This document shows, piece by piece, positions 42,930-51,085 of a stretch of DNA of 64,000 nucleotides. Location of the stretch: the NCBI RefSeq assembly GCF_005863245.1, contig NZ_VBUT01000002.1, positions 186,001 to 250,000 of the forward strand. Direction: 5' to 3'. Position 1 is the first letter of the stretch, and each line of letters begins with the position of its first letter. The stretch is from Nocardia cyriacigeorgica (lineage in GTDB: Bacteria; Actinomycetota; Actinomycetes; Mycobacteriales; Mycobacteriaceae). The notes under the pieces are model-generated. The model had not been told where the DNA came from. It searched no databases and saw nothing but the letters and a program-made list of their open reading frames with translations. The position numbers and the translations under genes were made by a program.

Positions 42930-43697
42930 CTAGCGCGCGAGGACCTTGGCGTGGGCGGCGGCGACGAGTTCGGTGAGCTCTGCCTGCTCGCCCTCGTCCA
43001 GCACCGCGAACGCCGGTTCGATCAGCTCGTCGGTCACCGCTTCGGCCCGCTGCCACCGCTCGCGCACCTCGTCGGTGATCTCTTCGAACGGCTCCGGCCA
43101 CCCGTACCAGCGGGCCTGGCCGGGGCCGTCGTTGATGGGGGAGCCGGAGATCAGCACGGCCTGCAACGGAGTGATGCCCGAGGCGCGCACGGCGAGCAGG
43201 TGCAGGCCGCCGCGCAGTTCCCGCAACACGTGGGTCAGTTGCAGGACGCGCGCCGGTGCGTCCTCGGGCAGCGGCATGGCGCGCCAGCCCGCGAACAAGG
43301 GCACGCCGGCCGGATCCGCCGCCGCGGCAACGGCTTCGAGCAATTCCGCGAGCCGCCCGGCCTGCTCGAACCCGGCGAGTTTGCGCCGGCCGAAGTCCTG
43401 GCAGACGCGCGCGTACCGCTCCGCGGCCTTGGCGGCGGGCATCTGTACCGATTCCCAAGCCGTGCGGATCGAATGGTCCGGGAAGAATCCGAACGCCGCC
43501 GTGACCACGGAGGCGTCCACGTCGCCGAGCACGCCACCGCGCCCGCGCGTGTAGGGGCCGAAGAAGGCGTCGACCCCGGTTTCTGCCGCGTATTCCTTTC
43601 CCTCCCTGGAGAACATGAACGCTCCGCCGAGCTGCTGAATGTAGGGGTTCACCGCCGCGCCGACCGACATGCCGGGTTCCTTCCGCTGGACTGACAT
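42930..43697 (-). CDS. SCO6745-family protein
   Basis: A 255-residue soluble helical protein matching the actinobacterial SCO6745 family: an N-terminal QQLGGAFMFSREGKEYAAET, then FFGPYTRGRGGVLGDVD and FFPDHSIRTAWESV, and a C-terminal segment around RWYGWPEPFEEITDEV. The family has no assigned biochemical function and is often annotated as HTH-like without good support. The ATG at 43697 is used; another lies at 43670. Confidence 0.75.
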   Translation of the reverse strand: MSVQRKEPGMSVGAAVNPYIQQLGGAFMFSREGKEYAAETGVDAFFGPYTRGRGGVLGDVDASVVTAAFGFFPDHSIRTAWESVQMPAAKAAERYARVCQDFGRRKLAGFEQAGRLAELLEAVAAAADPAGVPLFAGWRAMPLPEDAPARVLQLTHVLRELRGGLHLLAVRASGITPLQAVLISGSPINDGPGQARWYGWPEPFEEITDEVRERWQRAEAVTDELIEPAFAVLDEGEQAELTELVAAAHAKVLAR

Positions 43698-43880
43698 CAC
43701 CCGCCACCTTATGAGGGTTTTACGCCGTACGGAACACCCTCGGCCGAACTCGCGCCTCCACACGCAGGTGGGCGGCGCTCTGAATCCGGGTTCTGTCGAG
43801 CGGGGCTTCGGCGCACTGTCGCCGCCGGGCAGGTCGATGGCGAGCGCGCCGGTCATTCCGTGGCCATGACGCCGCCACCC

Positions 43881-43931
43881 TTGCGTAGCGCGCCGCCCAC
43901 CTCTATGGTTCATTACATGAGTAGTGAACCA
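43881..43931 (+). promoter_or_regulatory. Promoter and autoregulatory dyad of the GntR/ABC operon
   Basis: TTGCGT (43881-43886) and TATGGT (43904-43909) are 17 bases apart and form a good promoter. A perfect 7-bp dyad, TGGTTCA (43906-43912) and TGAACCA (43925-43931), overlaps the -10 and is probably the operator for the YtrA-type repressor encoded next. Confidence 0.6.
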
Positions 43932-43951
43932 CTCAACCGGGGAAGGTGACC

Positions 43952-44314
43952 GTGCTCGAAGACGGCAGGCCGCTCTTTCTGCAGATCGCCGAGATGATCG
44001 AGAACTCGATCGTCGACGGATCGCTGCCCGAGGAGTCACAGGCCCCATCGTCGAACGAGCTCGCCGCCTTCCACCGGATCAACCCGGCGACCGCGGCCAA
44101 AGGGCTGAATCAGCTGGTGGCGGACGGGATTCTGTACAAGAAGCGAGGGATCGGAATGTTCGTCACAGCCGGTGCGCGCAATGCCTTGCGGTTGCGCCGA
44201 CGGGAACGGTTCGCCGAACAGTTCATCGACCCGCTGATCGCCGAGGCGGACAAGCTCGGCATGGGCATCGACGAACTCAAAGCCATGCTCGACCATCGAG
44301 AGGGGACACGATGA
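43952..44314 (+). CDS. GntR-family regulator, YtrA subfamily
   Basis: A 120-residue regulator with an N-terminal winged helix (PLFLQIAEMIENSIVDGSLP, SNELAAFHRINPATAAKGLN, ADGILYKKRGIGMFVTAGA) and only a short C-terminal helical part. This compact form is the YtrA subgroup, which almost always controls an adjacent ABC transporter, as here. The GTG at 43952 is chosen because GGGGAAGG sits five bases in front; a GTG at 43946 overlaps that site. Its stop overlaps the ATPase ATG (ATGA). Confidence 0.9.
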   Translation: MLEDGRPLFLQIAEMIENSIVDGSLPEESQAPSSNELAAFHRINPATAAKGLNQLVADGILYKKRGIGMFVTAGARNALRLRRRERFAEQFIDPLIAEADKLGMGIDELKAMLDHREGTR

Positions 44315-45231
44315 GCGCCGCGACCATCGAACCGGCCGTGCTCGACACCGACGTCGTCGTCGCATCCGCGCGCGGTCTGACCAAGCGGTTCGGTTCCGTC
44401 ACCGCACTCGACGACGTCACCTTCGACCTGCGCGAGAACACCATCTACGGTCTGCTCGGCCGCAACGGCGCGGGCAAGACCACGCTCATGCAGGTGATGA
44501 CCGGCCAGGCGTTCCAGACCGTGGGGCAGGTGCGCGTCTTCGGCCACACCCCGCACGAGAACACCGAGGTGCTGCGGGGGATCTCCTTCATCAAGGAAAG
44601 CCAGGCGTATCCGGCCGACTACAAGGTCGAGCATGTGTTGTCTGCGGCCCGTCATCTGCTGCGTGAGTGGGATGAGGATTTCGCGCGAGAGTTGGTGCGC
44701 GACTTCGATCTACCGACCGATCGCAAGGTCAAGAAGCTATCCCGCGGTATGACCTCCGCGCTCGGCGTCATCATCGGGCTCGCCTCCCGCGCCCCGCTGA
44801 CGTTCTTCGACGAACCGTATCTCGGTCTCGACGCCGTCTCCCGGCAGCGGTTCTACGACCGGCTGCTCGCCGATTACGCCGAACACCCGCGCACTGTCGT
44901 GCTGTCCACCCACCTCATCGATGAGGTTGCCGACCTGCTCGAGCATGTGCTGCTGATCGACAAGGGCCGCCTCGTGGTCGACGCCCCCGCCGACGAACTG
45001 CGCGAGACCGCGATGACTGTCTCCGGCGCCATCGCCGACGTCGACTCCTTCGTGGGTGGACGGCCGGAACTGCGCCGCGAATCCCTGGGCAACCAGGCCA
45101 GGGTAATGCTGCGCACCGAGCGCCGGGCCGACGACATCGCGCACGCTAAATCGCTCGGATTGCTGGTCGAGCCGGTCTCGTTGCAGCAGCTCATCGTCGA
45201 AACCACCAACCTGCGCGGAAAGGACCAGTAA
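44311..45231 (+). CDS. ABC transporter ATP-binding protein
   Basis: A 306-residue ABC ATPase. Walker A is LLGRNGAGKTTLMQ (about 49-62), the signature is the degenerate KLSRGMTSALGVIIGLAS (about 144-161), Walker B is LTFFDEPYLGLD and the switch is VVLSTHLIDEV. A C-terminal extension of about 90 residues follows, as in bacitracin/YtrB-type exporters. It pairs with the permease gene starting at its own stop codon (TAATG). The likely role is export or protection against a cell-wall-active compound, by family analogy. Confidence 0.92.
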   Translation: MSAATIEPAVLDTDVVVASARGLTKRFGSVTALDDVTFDLRENTIYGLLGRNGAGKTTLMQVMTGQAFQTVGQVRVFGHTPHENTEVLRGISFIKESQAYPADYKVEHVLSAARHLLREWDEDFARELVRDFDLPTDRKVKKLSRGMTSALGVIIGLASRAPLTFFDEPYLGLDAVSRQRFYDRLLADYAEHPRTVVLSTHLIDEVADLLEHVLLIDKGRLVVDAPADELRETAMTVSGAIADVDSFVGGRPELRRESLGNQARVMLRTERRADDIAHAKSLGLLVEPVSLQQLIVETTNLRGKDQ

Positions 45232-45923
45232 TGCTGCGCCGAGCTGTCTCCGTATCGCGGATCCACACCGTCGCCTGGCCGCTGTTGATCGCCTGGCCCG
45301 TCGGCATTCTGCTGGTGGCGTTCCTGATCCCGTGGGTGATCTTCGCGCTGGTCGACACCGACGAAACGAGTATCACGGGCAGTGTCTCCGCGGTCCTCGG
45401 CTTCACCCTGGCGTTCTATACCGGCGCCATGACGCAGACCTTCCCGTTCGCACTCGGCATGAGCGTCACCCGCCGTGACTACTTCGCCGCCACCCTGCTG
45501 GTCGCCGCCGCTCAGATCTTCGGCACCGCCGTGGTGTTGTGGGGGCTCGGCCTCATCGAGGAAGCGACCGACGGCTGGGGCGTGAAGATGGTGATGTTCG
45601 ACGTGCCGGGCCAGTTCACCGGCAACCCCCTGATCCAGCTCGCCACCTACCTGGCCATCCTTGCGCTGATCGGCGGCGTAGGCCTGGTCACGGGCGCCCT
45701 ATACCAGCGCTGGCGCGTCACTGGCCTGTACACCTTTCTCGCCACGCTGCTGCTCGGCCTCGGCGTGGCGGCGATCGTGATCACCTGGCAGAGCTGGTGG
45801 CCCGAGGTCGGCCGCTGGTTCGCCGACACCCCGCGCGCCGTCCCGATGGTGCTGCTGCCCGCGGTGCTCGCGCTGGCGTGCACCGCCGGTGCGTGGGCCA
45901 CGATCCGCCGGGCGACGGCGTAG
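45231..45923 (+). CDS. ABC-2-type transporter permease
   Basis: A 230-residue integral membrane protein with six hydrophobic segments, for example PLLIAWPVGILLVAFLIPWV (about 18-37), ATLLVAAAQIFGTAVVLWGL and LYTFLATLLLGLGVAAIVIT. A MSVTRRDYFAATLL loop is typical of ABC-2 permeases working with YtrB-like ATPases. It is the last gene of the operon and begins at the overlapping TAATG. Confidence 0.85.
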   Translation: MLRRAVSVSRIHTVAWPLLIAWPVGILLVAFLIPWVIFALVDTDETSITGSVSAVLGFTLAFYTGAMTQTFPFALGMSVTRRDYFAATLLVAAAQIFGTAVVLWGLGLIEEATDGWGVKMVMFDVPGQFTGNPLIQLATYLAILALIGGVGLVTGALYQRWRVTGLYTFLATLLLGLGVAAIVITWQSWWPEVGRWFADTPRAVPMVLLPAVLALACTAGAWATIRRATA

Positions 45924-45972
45924 CGATAGGGATCGTCGACGGCAGCCCGATCTCGGCGGCGGCGCGGTGTGC

Positions 45973-47193
45973 TCACGCCTGACGCGAATTCCATTGGTAA
46001 GCAGCAAGTCCGAGGGTGACCCCGAGCGCGGCGAGGAGGCCGGCGAGCGCCGTAGCCGCGGCCGGCATACCCCACCCGCTGACGGCGTATCCGGTGGCAA
46101 CGGTGAGGATCGCGGCCGGAAGGTACGCGCTGATATTGAGAGCCGCGTTGGCTTCGGCTCGCCGCTGCGCCTCGACGTGCTGGGCGATGAGGCGCAGGCC
46201 GCCCAGTTGTCCCAGCCCCTGGCCGATGCCGGCGAGGACGGCGGCGGCGATGAACACTGCCGGGCTCTTCGTGAGGACGGTCAGGATGACGGCCGGCATG
46301 GCGAACACGGTGCTCGCGGCGCCGAGCGCGAACAAGCGGTCGACGGTGAGCCCGGTGAGGGCGAGTTGCGACCCGGTCGCGGCGAGGAACATCAGGCTCG
46401 CGGCGCCGCCCGCCAGCAGCGGTGAGGTAGTGCCCACCGCGAGGACCAGCAGCGACGGCCCGAGCGCCAGCACGAAGGAGGTGGCCGTCAGGCCCGGAGC
46501 GAAAACTGCTGCGCCGCTGGCGATATAGGCACGATTCCGGCGCGGGACGCGGGGCAGGCGCGGCCACGGAAACCCGGTCGTGCGGAGGGACGGCTGCTGC
46601 GCCGGCCGTGCCAGCGGGAGCCGCACATAGCCGATCAGCGCCACGATCAGCAGCGCGACGTTCGCCGTGAACACCGGCAGCACGGGGGAGTCGGTGACCT
46701 GATAGACGGCGCCGCCCAGCAGCGGCCCGAGCCCGGCGCCGAAGACCATCGCGATCGAAGCGAGCATCGACGTCAGCCCGCGCCGCTGTTCACCACCCAG
46801 ATCCACCACGGCGGCCATGCCCGCGGACACCACGATCCCGACGGCGACCCCGACCAGCAGCCTGGCCACGATCAGCGCCGTGACCGTATCGGCGACCATG
46901 AACAACACCGCCGAGACCAGGGCTATCAGGATCCCGGGGACGACCACGCGCTTGCGGCCGAAGATATCCGCTGCCCGCCCGGCGACGAGAAGTGCGGCCA
47001 CCAGGCCCGCGATGTAGGCGGCGAACACCACGGTGAGCGTTGCCGAGGAGAACCGCAGTTCGTGCTGCCAGTGCACGTAGAGCGGTGTCGGGGAGTTCGA
47101 CAGCGCGAACACCGCCGTCACCGCCCAGGCTGCTCGCGCGAGATGCCACCTCGATCCGACCCGGTCGTCGGCCACGGCCGCGAGTGTCACCAC
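45973..47193 (-). CDS. MFS drug-efflux-type transporter
   Basis: A 406-residue major facilitator with 12 predicted helices. Motif A between helices 2 and 3 is GRAADIFGRKRVVVP (about 72-86) and an antiporter-like GAGLGPLLGGAVY is in helix 5. It probably exports small toxic compounds. Two adjacent GTG codons (47193, 47190) can start it behind a perfect AAGGAGG site. The promoter carries two palindromic operators shared with the divergent ArsR-type regulator at 47273, so repression by that protein is very likely. Confidence 0.9.
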   Translation of the reverse strand: MVTLAAVADDRVGSRWHLARAAWAVTAVFALSNSPTPLYVHWQHELRFSSATLTVVFAAYIAGLVAALLVAGRAADIFGRKRVVVPGILIALVSAVLFMVADTVTALIVARLLVGVAVGIVVSAGMAAVVDLGGEQRRGLTSMLASIAMVFGAGLGPLLGGAVYQVTDSPVLPVFTANVALLIVALIGYVRLPLARPAQQPSLRTTGFPWPRLPRVPRRNRAYIASGAAVFAPGLTATSFVLALGPSLLVLAVGTTSPLLAGGAASLMFLAATGSQLALTGLTVDRLFALGAASTVFAMPAVILTVLTKSPAVFIAAAVLAGIGQGLGQLGGLRLIAQHVEAQRRAEANAALNISAYLPAAILTVATGYAVSGWGMPAAATALAGLLAALGVTLGLAAYQWNSRQA

Positions 47194-47202
47194 AGGAACC
47201 TC

Positions 47203-47256
47203 CTTGTACGAGTTTTCTCGTACTGGAAGCTAGCAGTACGAGAAAACTCGTACAAG
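47203..47256. promoter_or_regulatory. Paired palindromic operators between MFS and ArsR-type genes
   Basis: Two 18-bp palindromes, GTACGAGTTTTCTCGTAC (47206-47223) and GTACGAGAAAACTCGTAC (47236-47253), are centred 30 bases apart, three helical turns. They are also exact inverses of each other: 22-bp arms 47203-47224 and 47235-47256 around a 10-base spacer. The left one nearly touches the MFS ribosome site and the right one ends 19 bases before the regulator ATG. Confidence 0.85.
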
Positions 47257-47272
47257 ACGGTAGAGTGGCGGC

Positions 47273-47611
47273 ATGCACGACCAGTCAGAGGAACTGCCCC
47301 CGCTGCTGCCGGAGCCCGCGGTGGCCGAGATCCGCCTCGAGCGCGTGATGGGGGCGCTGTCAGAGCCGCTGCGGATGACCATCGCCCGCAAGCTCCTGCT
47401 CGAGTCCGACGACTTCGACCACCCGTGCGGCTGGTTCGGCTTCGACCGCCCCAAGTCGAGCCTCACCCACCATTTCAAGGCCCTGCGCGAGGCCGGCGTG
47501 ATCCATCAACGGCAGTACGGACTCGAACGCCGCAGCCGCCTGCGCACGGAGGATCTGAACGAGCGGTTCCCCGGCCTGCTCGATCTCATCGCGGCCACTG
47601 GCGACCAGTGA
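47273..47611 (+). CDS. ArsR-type winged-helix transcriptional regulator
   Basis: A 112-residue winged-helix repressor. The HTH core is VMGALSEPLRMTIARKLLLE (about 24-43), PKSSLTHHFKALREAGVIHQ (recognition helix, about 63-82), then the wing with RQYGLERRSRLRTEDLNERF. There is no CxC metal motif; the single DDFDHPCGWFGF cysteine suggests sensing of an organic or redox signal instead. It is divergent from the MFS gene across the double operator and should repress both. Confidence 0.88.
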   Translation: MHDQSEELPPLLPEPAVAEIRLERVMGALSEPLRMTIARKLLLESDDFDHPCGWFGFDRPKSSLTHHFKALREAGVIHQRQYGLERRSRLRTEDLNERFPGLLDLIAATGDQ

Positions 47612-47648
47612 CCAGCGTGTCCAGACGCCGTTCAGCCGTGCCGTGAGT

Positions 47649-48362
47649 TCATGCCCGTACCTCGGTCGGCTCCCCGGCGATCCGCCAGCCGACGCTGGTG
47701 ACCGAGGGTTCCAGGCTCAGCCGGCTCACCGCCGACTCCATTTCCCGGTCGTCGCGCTGATCGCCGACCAGGTCGGCCCGCACCGTCACGAGCCCGGTGG
47801 TGTCAGCATTGGCGCTCGACACCGCGACGAGACGGAAATCGGTGCGGGTCAAGGCCTGCACCAGCAGTGCCCGCACATGCGGTTCGTTGGAATCGTCGGT
47901 GACAGCGGTGAACACGTACCGCGCCGGGCGTTCGGCCCCCGCGTCGGGCCGGCGATCGACGGCCCGGCCGGCGGCGCGCAGCGCGATATTCACCCCGACC
48001 ACGGCCAGCGTTCCGGCGGCCGCGGTGAGATACATGCCTGCCCCGGCGAGCGCGCCGACCGCGGCGGCGCACCACAGCGTCGCGGCGGTATTGAGCCCGC
48101 GGACGTTGAGCCCGTCGCGAATGATGACGCCGGCCCCGAGAAAGCCGATTCCGGAAACGATTTGCGCCGCGACCCGTGTCGGGTCGGCGACCTCACCGTG
48201 GAAACCGTGGGCGGACAGCAGAACGAACAGGGTCGCACCTCCGGCGACCAGTGCGTTGGTGCGTAGCCCGGCCATGCGGGCCCGGTATTGGCGTTCGATC
48301 CCGATCAGGGCGCCGAGCCCTACTCCGGTCCCGAGGCGTAGCAGCATGTCGATGGTGGTCAT
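47649..48362 (-). CDS. mgtC: MgtC/SapB-family membrane protein
   Basis: A 237-residue protein. The N-terminal 140 residues form five membrane helices with the conserved LGALIGIERQYRARMAGLRT (about 16-35) and GIGFLGAGVIIRDGLNVRGL (about 71-90), hallmark of MgtC. A soluble C-terminal ACT-like domain follows (RYVFTAVTDDSNEPHVRALL). MgtC proteins help cells cope with low magnesium and acid, and modulate membrane ATPase in pathogens. The ATG at 48362 has AAGAGG upstream. An M-box riboswitch lies about 200 bases upstream on the same strand. Confidence 0.93.
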   Translation of the reverse strand: MTTIDMLLRLGTGVGLGALIGIERQYRARMAGLRTNALVAGGATLFVLLSAHGFHGEVADPTRVAAQIVSGIGFLGAGVIIRDGLNVRGLNTAATLWCAAAVGALAGAGMYLTAAAGTLAVVGVNIALRAAGRAVDRRPDAGAERPARYVFTAVTDDSNEPHVRALLVQALTRTDFRLVAVSSANADTTGLVTVRADLVGDQRDDREMESAVSRLSLEPSVTSVGWRIAGEPTEVRA

Positions 48363-48417
48363 GGGAGACCTCTTCCGCTCGGCGCGACACCTCGCACCGG
48401 CGGGCGGATCGGCAGGC

Positions 48418-48495
48418 TCAGCCGATCGCGGGACGGCGCAGGTGGCGGCGTGGTGACTGTGTGATGACACGGCTTGAATGACTACCGTCAGGCAC
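48418..48495 (-). CDS. Candidate 25-residue leader peptide between M-box and mgtC
   Basis: A GTG at 48495 sits behind a near-perfect AAGGAGGTGGAC ribosome site and opens a 25-codon frame, MPDGSHSSRVITQSPRRH then LRRPAIG, ending TGA 55 bases before mgtC. It is Arg- and Pro-bearing (RR twice, three Pro). Short ORFs in mgtC leaders of other bacteria sense Mg or proline through translation speed; a similar role here is inference. The ribosome site lies just after the hairpin that follows the riboswitch. Confidence 0.5.
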   Translation of the reverse strand: MPDGSHSSRVITQSPRRHLRRPAIG

Positions 48496-48523
48496 GACGT
48501 CCACCTCCTTCCGTTGCGCCGGG

Positions 48524-48561
48524 GGAGTGGACCGGTGTCGATCACCGGTGGGCACCACTCC
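48524..48561 (-). promoter_or_regulatory. Candidate expression-platform stem of the M-box
   Basis: On the minus strand GGAGTGG and ACCGGTG pair with CACCGGT and CCACTCC around a 5-base loop, with a 5-base bulge on one side. The first strand overlaps the 3' edge of the M-box aptamer (ACGAGGAGTGG), so formation of this stem and the closing stem of the aptamer may compete. No U-tract follows; the leader-ORF ribosome site does. Confidence 0.5.
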
Positions 48562-48720
48562 TCGTCAGACCTTTGGCACTCCACGGCGTGAACCCGCCGG
48601 TGTACGGCGGGAGCCGGTCGGGGCCACCCCTTAAGCCGGGGAGACCTGTCCTGACCCGGGGCGTCTCTCGACGTTCGGGGTCGCCGGCCTGTTTCCGTGA
48701 AGGAGCCTCAGCGAACGATG
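48560..48720 (-). ncRNA. M-box (ykoK) magnesium riboswitch
   Basis: Read on the minus strand this region carries the conserved M-box blocks in order: CGTTCGCTGAGGCTCCT, CGGAAACAGGCC, ACGTCGAGAGACGCCC, GGGTCAGGACAGG, CGGCTTAAGG and, at the 3' side, GGAGTGCCAAAGGTCTGACG. These match the bacterial M-box aptamer that folds with magnesium and turns off downstream expression when magnesium is sufficient. It faces mgtC, a classic target. Boundaries are approximate. In mycobacteria M-box elements precede Rv1535 and the PE20/mgtC-linked operon. Confidence 0.92.
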
Positions 48721-48815
48721 GCACCTAGCGTCGACCAGTAAACGCCTCGGGCAGCGCGCCCCGCAACCCACTAGCGACAGCCGTCACAGTGGTCGACTAT
48801 CCGGCACGACGTTTA

Positions 48816-50978
48816 TCAGGCGGACACGGACTCCTTCCGCACCCGTTCGGCCAGCTGCGCGGGCATCGGATCGTGACGTAGATAGTCGCGACTGAAGTGG
48901 GCGACACCGTGAGTCAGCGAGCGTAGGTCCACGGCGTAGCGGGACAGTTCCAGCTCCGGGACCTCCGCGCGGATCAGGGTTCTCCCGGTCTCGGCCGGTT
49001 CGGTGCCGAGGATGCGGGCGCGGCGCACCGACAGGTCGGTGAGGGCGGCACCGAGGTAGTCGTCGGGCACTGTGACCCGCACCTCCGCGATGGGTTCCAG
49101 TAGTTCGATCCGGGCGGCGGCCGCGGCTTCGCGCAGGGCGAGCGCACCGGCGGTCTGGAACGCGGCGTCGGAGGAATCGACCGAATGCGCCTTACCGTCG
49201 AGCAGCGTGACCCGCACATCGACCAGCGGATATCCGGTCGCCACCCCGCGCGCGGCCTGCGCGCGCACCCCCTTCTCCACCGAGCTGATGAACTGGCGCG
49301 GAACCGCACCGCCGACCACCTTGTCGACGAACTCGATCCCCGATCCCTCCGGCAGCGGCTCGACCTCGATCTCGCATACCGCGTACTGTCCGTGCCCGCC
49401 GGACTGCTTCACATGCCTGCCGCGCCCGGTTGCCTTGCCCCCGAACGTTTCCCGCAGCGCGACCTTGTGCTCTTCGGTGTCGACCTGTACCCCGAACCGG
49501 GTGCGCAACCGTTCCAGCGCGACGTCACGATGCGCCTCGCCAAGGCACCACAGCACCAGCTGGTGGGTGCGGTCGTTGTTCTCCACCCGGATCGCCGGAT
49601 CCTCGGCGACCAGCCGCGACAGGCTCTGCGAGAGCTTGTCCTCATCGGCCTTGCTGTGCGCGCGGATCGCGATAGGCAGCAAGGGTTCCGGCATCTGCCA
49701 CGGTTCGATCAGCAGCGGCGAGCCGGTGCCGGACAGGGTGTCGCCGGTTTCGGCGTGCCCGAGCTTGGTGACGTAGGCGATGTCGCCGGCGACGGCCTCG
49801 CGCAGCGGGCGTTGCTGTTTGCCGAACGGCGCGGTGATCCCGCCGACCCGTTCGTCGGCGTCGTGGTCGGTGCCCGAGCCGTGGCCGCAGATGTGTACGG
49901 TGTCGTCGGCGTGCAGGGTGCCGGAGAACACCCGCACCAGCGAGACCCGGCCGACGTACGGATCCGACGAGGTCCGGATGACTTCGGCCGCCAGTTCCCC
50001 GGACGGATCACAGTGCAGGGGAGTGGGTTTCGAGCCATTCGCCAGACGCACCGCCGACACCTCGTGTTCGGCGGGGGTCGGGAATCCGGCGGTCATCAGC
50101 TCGAGCATCTCCAGGGTGCCGAGCCCTTGCAGCCCCTCCTCGGCGGCGGGCGCCGCGAACAGCACCGGATGGAAACTGCCGCGCACCACCGCGCGCTCCA
50201 GGTCCCTGATCAGCGTGCTCAGCTCGATCGTCTCTCCGCCCAGATACCGCTCCATCAGGGTCTCGTCTTCGCTTTCGGCGATGATGCCCTCGATCAGCCG
50301 ATCCCTGGCCGGTCCGATCATCTCCAGCTCTGCGTCGGAGGGCTCCTTCCAGGTGCGCCGACCGGTCGAATAGTCGGCGATCCGCTGCTCCAGCAGCTCC
50401 ATCAGTCCGGTCGCCGGTCGATGCCCGTCGGCGGCGGCGGGCCCGTACACCGGCAAGTGCAGCGGCAGCACATTCTCCATCGATTCGCCGCCGAGCAGCG
50501 CCTGACAGGTCCGCGTCATCTCGTCGAAGTCGGCGCGCGCGGTATCCAGATGGGTCAGCACGATGGCCCGCGGCATTCCGACGCTCGCGCACTCCTCCCA
50601 CAACGCCCGGGTCGATCCGGCGACTCCCTCGACCCCTTCGGCCGCCGACACGACGAACAACGCCGCATCCGCAGCCCGCAAACCGGCCCGCAGCTCACCG
50701 ACGAAATCCGCGTATCCGGGCGTGTCGATCAGATTGATCTTCACCCCCTCCCACTGCACCGGCACCACCGACAACTGCACCGACCGATGCTGACGTTGCT
50801 CGATTTCGTCGTAATCCGACAGCGAGGTCCCGTCCTCGACCCGCCCCGCCCGGTTCACCGACCCGGTGGCCAGCGCCAACGCCTCCACCAACGTCGTCTT
50901 CCCGGATCCGCTCCCCCCGACAAGCACCACATTCCGGATGGCCTCCGGCCGCCCCACCCCGTTCGCTCTGTCCACCAT
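48816..50978 (-). CDS. fusA2: Elongation factor G-like protein (FusA2 type)
   Basis: A 720-residue translational GTPase paralogue of EF-G. Domain I has the P-loop VLVGGSGSGKTTL (about 19-31) and DTPGYADFVGELR (about 85-97). The base-recognition motif N-K-x-D is replaced by THLD (VLTHLDTARADF), a change shared with other actinobacterial FusA2 proteins in varied form. Domains II-V are recognisable (GDIAYVTKLGHAETGDTLSG, then KQSGGHGQYAVCEIEVEPL). It probably does not drive normal translocation; M. tuberculosis has a homologue of unknown role (Rv0120c). Its 3' end is 95 bases from the M-box. Confidence 0.9.
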   Translation of the reverse strand: MVDRANGVGRPEAIRNVVLVGGSGSGKTTLVEALALATGSVNRAGRVEDGTSLSDYDEIEQRQHRSVQLSVVPVQWEGVKINLIDTPGYADFVGELRAGLRAADAALFVVSAAEGVEGVAGSTRALWEECASVGMPRAIVLTHLDTARADFDEMTRTCQALLGGESMENVLPLHLPVYGPAAADGHRPATGLMELLEQRIADYSTGRRTWKEPSDAELEMIGPARDRLIEGIIAESEDETLMERYLGGETIELSTLIRDLERAVVRGSFHPVLFAAPAAEEGLQGLGTLEMLELMTAGFPTPAEHEVSAVRLANGSKPTPLHCDPSGELAAEVIRTSSDPYVGRVSLVRVFSGTLHADDTVHICGHGSGTDHDADERVGGITAPFGKQQRPLREAVAGDIAYVTKLGHAETGDTLSGTGSPLLIEPWQMPEPLLPIAIRAHSKADEDKLSQSLSRLVAEDPAIRVENNDRTHQLVLWCLGEAHRDVALERLRTRFGVQVDTEEHKVALRETFGGKATGRGRHVKQSGGHGQYAVCEIEVEPLPEGSGIEFVDKVVGGAVPRQFISSVEKGVRAQAARGVATGYPLVDVRVTLLDGKAHSVDSSDAAFQTAGALALREAAAAARIELLEPIAEVRVTVPDDYLGAALTDLSVRRARILGTEPAETGRTLIRAEVPELELSRYAVDLRSLTHGVAHFSRDYLRHDPMPAQLAERVRKESVSA

Positions 50979-51085
50979 GACTCACCGTCCTCGGGAATCG
51001 ACACGCGGTTATATCGAGCTTCCCACCGTCGAGGTACTCACGTCCATGGTTCTGGTGAACAGGTCAGGAGTCGAATTCGCCGAGC

